A stretch of 13,773 nt of DNA from an uncultured Bacteroidales bacterium (GTDB taxonomy: Bacteria; Bacteroidota; Bacteroidia; Bacteroidales; UBA932), in the NCBI GenBank assembly GCA_902461985.1, contig CABQAB010000023.1:1-13773 (forward strand). Direction: 5' to 3'. The notes beneath the pieces are model-generated. The model was not told the origin of the DNA. It was given only the letters and a program-made list of their open reading frames with translations, and searched no databases. The translations under genes were made by a program, and so were the position numbers. The first letter of the stretch is position 1. Each line of letters begins with the position of its first letter. This document shows, piece after piece, positions 13,489 through 13,773 of the stretch.

Positions 13489-13773
13489 CTATCGTCCGTT
13501 CATGACATTGAAAACGACTTGCGAGACCATGGTTTTGAGTTCGCCGATGAATGATACGGCGTCGTACTCGCCCTTTTCTATCTGACGGAGTTTCTTCTCC
13601 CAGAGACCTGTAAGTTCAGCGGACTTAAGCAGGTCTTCGTTGATGGTGGCAATCAGTTCCCTGCCTGTGGCGGTAGGTATGAGATTCTTGCGTTCCTTGC
13701 GTATATAATCCCTTTTGAAAAGAGTTTCGATTATGGCCGCCCTCGTTGACGGCCTGCCGATGCCGTTTTCTTT
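13489..13773 (-). CDS. topB: Type IA DNA topoisomerase, probably topoisomerase III (3' end; continues past the right edge)
   Basis: This is the last 94 codons of a single-strand-passing DNA topoisomerase, which relaxes negative supercoils or decatenates DNA. My translation shows the family motif GIGRPSTRAAIIETLFKRDY near the window edge, then IRKERKNLIPTATGRELI, and a helical end finishing MVSQVVFNVMNGR. This is the C-terminal part of the topoisomerase fold. It stops without the Cys4 zinc-ribbon tail that many TopA proteins carry, which favours TopB over TopA. The catalytic tyrosine and TOPRIM domain lie outside the window. The stop codon is 34 bases from the convergent feoB stop. Confidence 0.85.
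   Translation of the reverse strand, partial: KENGIGRPSTRAAIIETLFKRDYIRKERKNLIPTATGRELIATINEDLLKSAELTGLWEKKLRQIEKGEYDAVSFIGELKTMVSQVVFNVMNGR

Noticed and set aside
1..13773. CRISPR array, tRNA, rRNA, insertion sequence, phage or toxin-antitoxin genes
   Set aside because: No regularly spaced repeats, no cloverleaf or rRNA-like stretch, and no transposase, integrase or toxin families were seen on either strand.

Overview
The window comes from a Bacteroidota chromosome, most likely order Bacteroidales. Four things suggest this. The gene content fits: an LptD / SPOR-amidase / MCE envelope cluster, a Rho with a very long N-terminal insertion, and a monofunctional BirA beside rsfS-ftsH. Most starts lack Shine-Dalgarno sequences. 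There are also several clear Bacteroidota-type promoters (TTTG, a 19-20 base spacer, TAnnTTTG). The genus cannot be fixed from sequence alone. Nothing looks like a phage, plasmid, transposon, CRISPR array, tRNA or rRNA; this is a dense core-genome segment.

Layout. Bases 1-1108 (minus) hold the 5' part of ftsH and all of rsfS. A 92-base spacer with overlapping divergent promoters separates rsfS from birA (1201-1872, plus). birA runs 126 bases into the 3' end of the convergent rpe. rpe (1747-2409) and dnaA (2419-3834) form a tight minus-strand pair. Upstream of dnaA is a 262-base gap with a very AT-rich core (about 79% A+T over 3901-4070) full of small palindromes. Next on the minus strand come an MCE/MlaD-family protein (4097-5008) and an N-acetylmuramoyl-L-alanine amidase with a SPOR domain (5073-6239). 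The divergent lptD (6382-9246, plus) faces the amidase across a 142-base promoter region. rho (9415-11418) and a feoB-like gene (11445-13454) follow on the plus strand. The 3' end of a type IA topoisomerase, probably topB, enters from the right on the minus strand.

How the genes work together. lptD, the amidase and the MCE protein all serve the envelope (LPS insertion, peptidoglycan cleavage, probable lipid transport). lptD and the amidase share one compact control region in which the two -7 elements are arms of an inverted repeat. ftsH/rsfS (membrane proteolysis, ribosome silencing), dnaA (replication initiation), rho (transcription termination) and topB are housekeeping genes.

Most unusual feature. 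The FeoB-like protein keeps the full ferrous-iron permease core, with GxGCNVPA-type and SCSARLPVY motifs, and a recognisable helical GDI-like region. Its N-terminal G domain has lost the P-loop, the switch regions and the NxxD motif, and the protein starts with a CxxxCxxC cysteine cluster. It looks like a pseudo-GTPase FeoB, possibly gated or sensed by another mechanism. Second-tier observations are the truncated BirA overlapping rpe, a strong hairpin just before the lptD start codon, and the disordered Rho insertion with two AT-hook-like motifs and a Q/N-rich tract.
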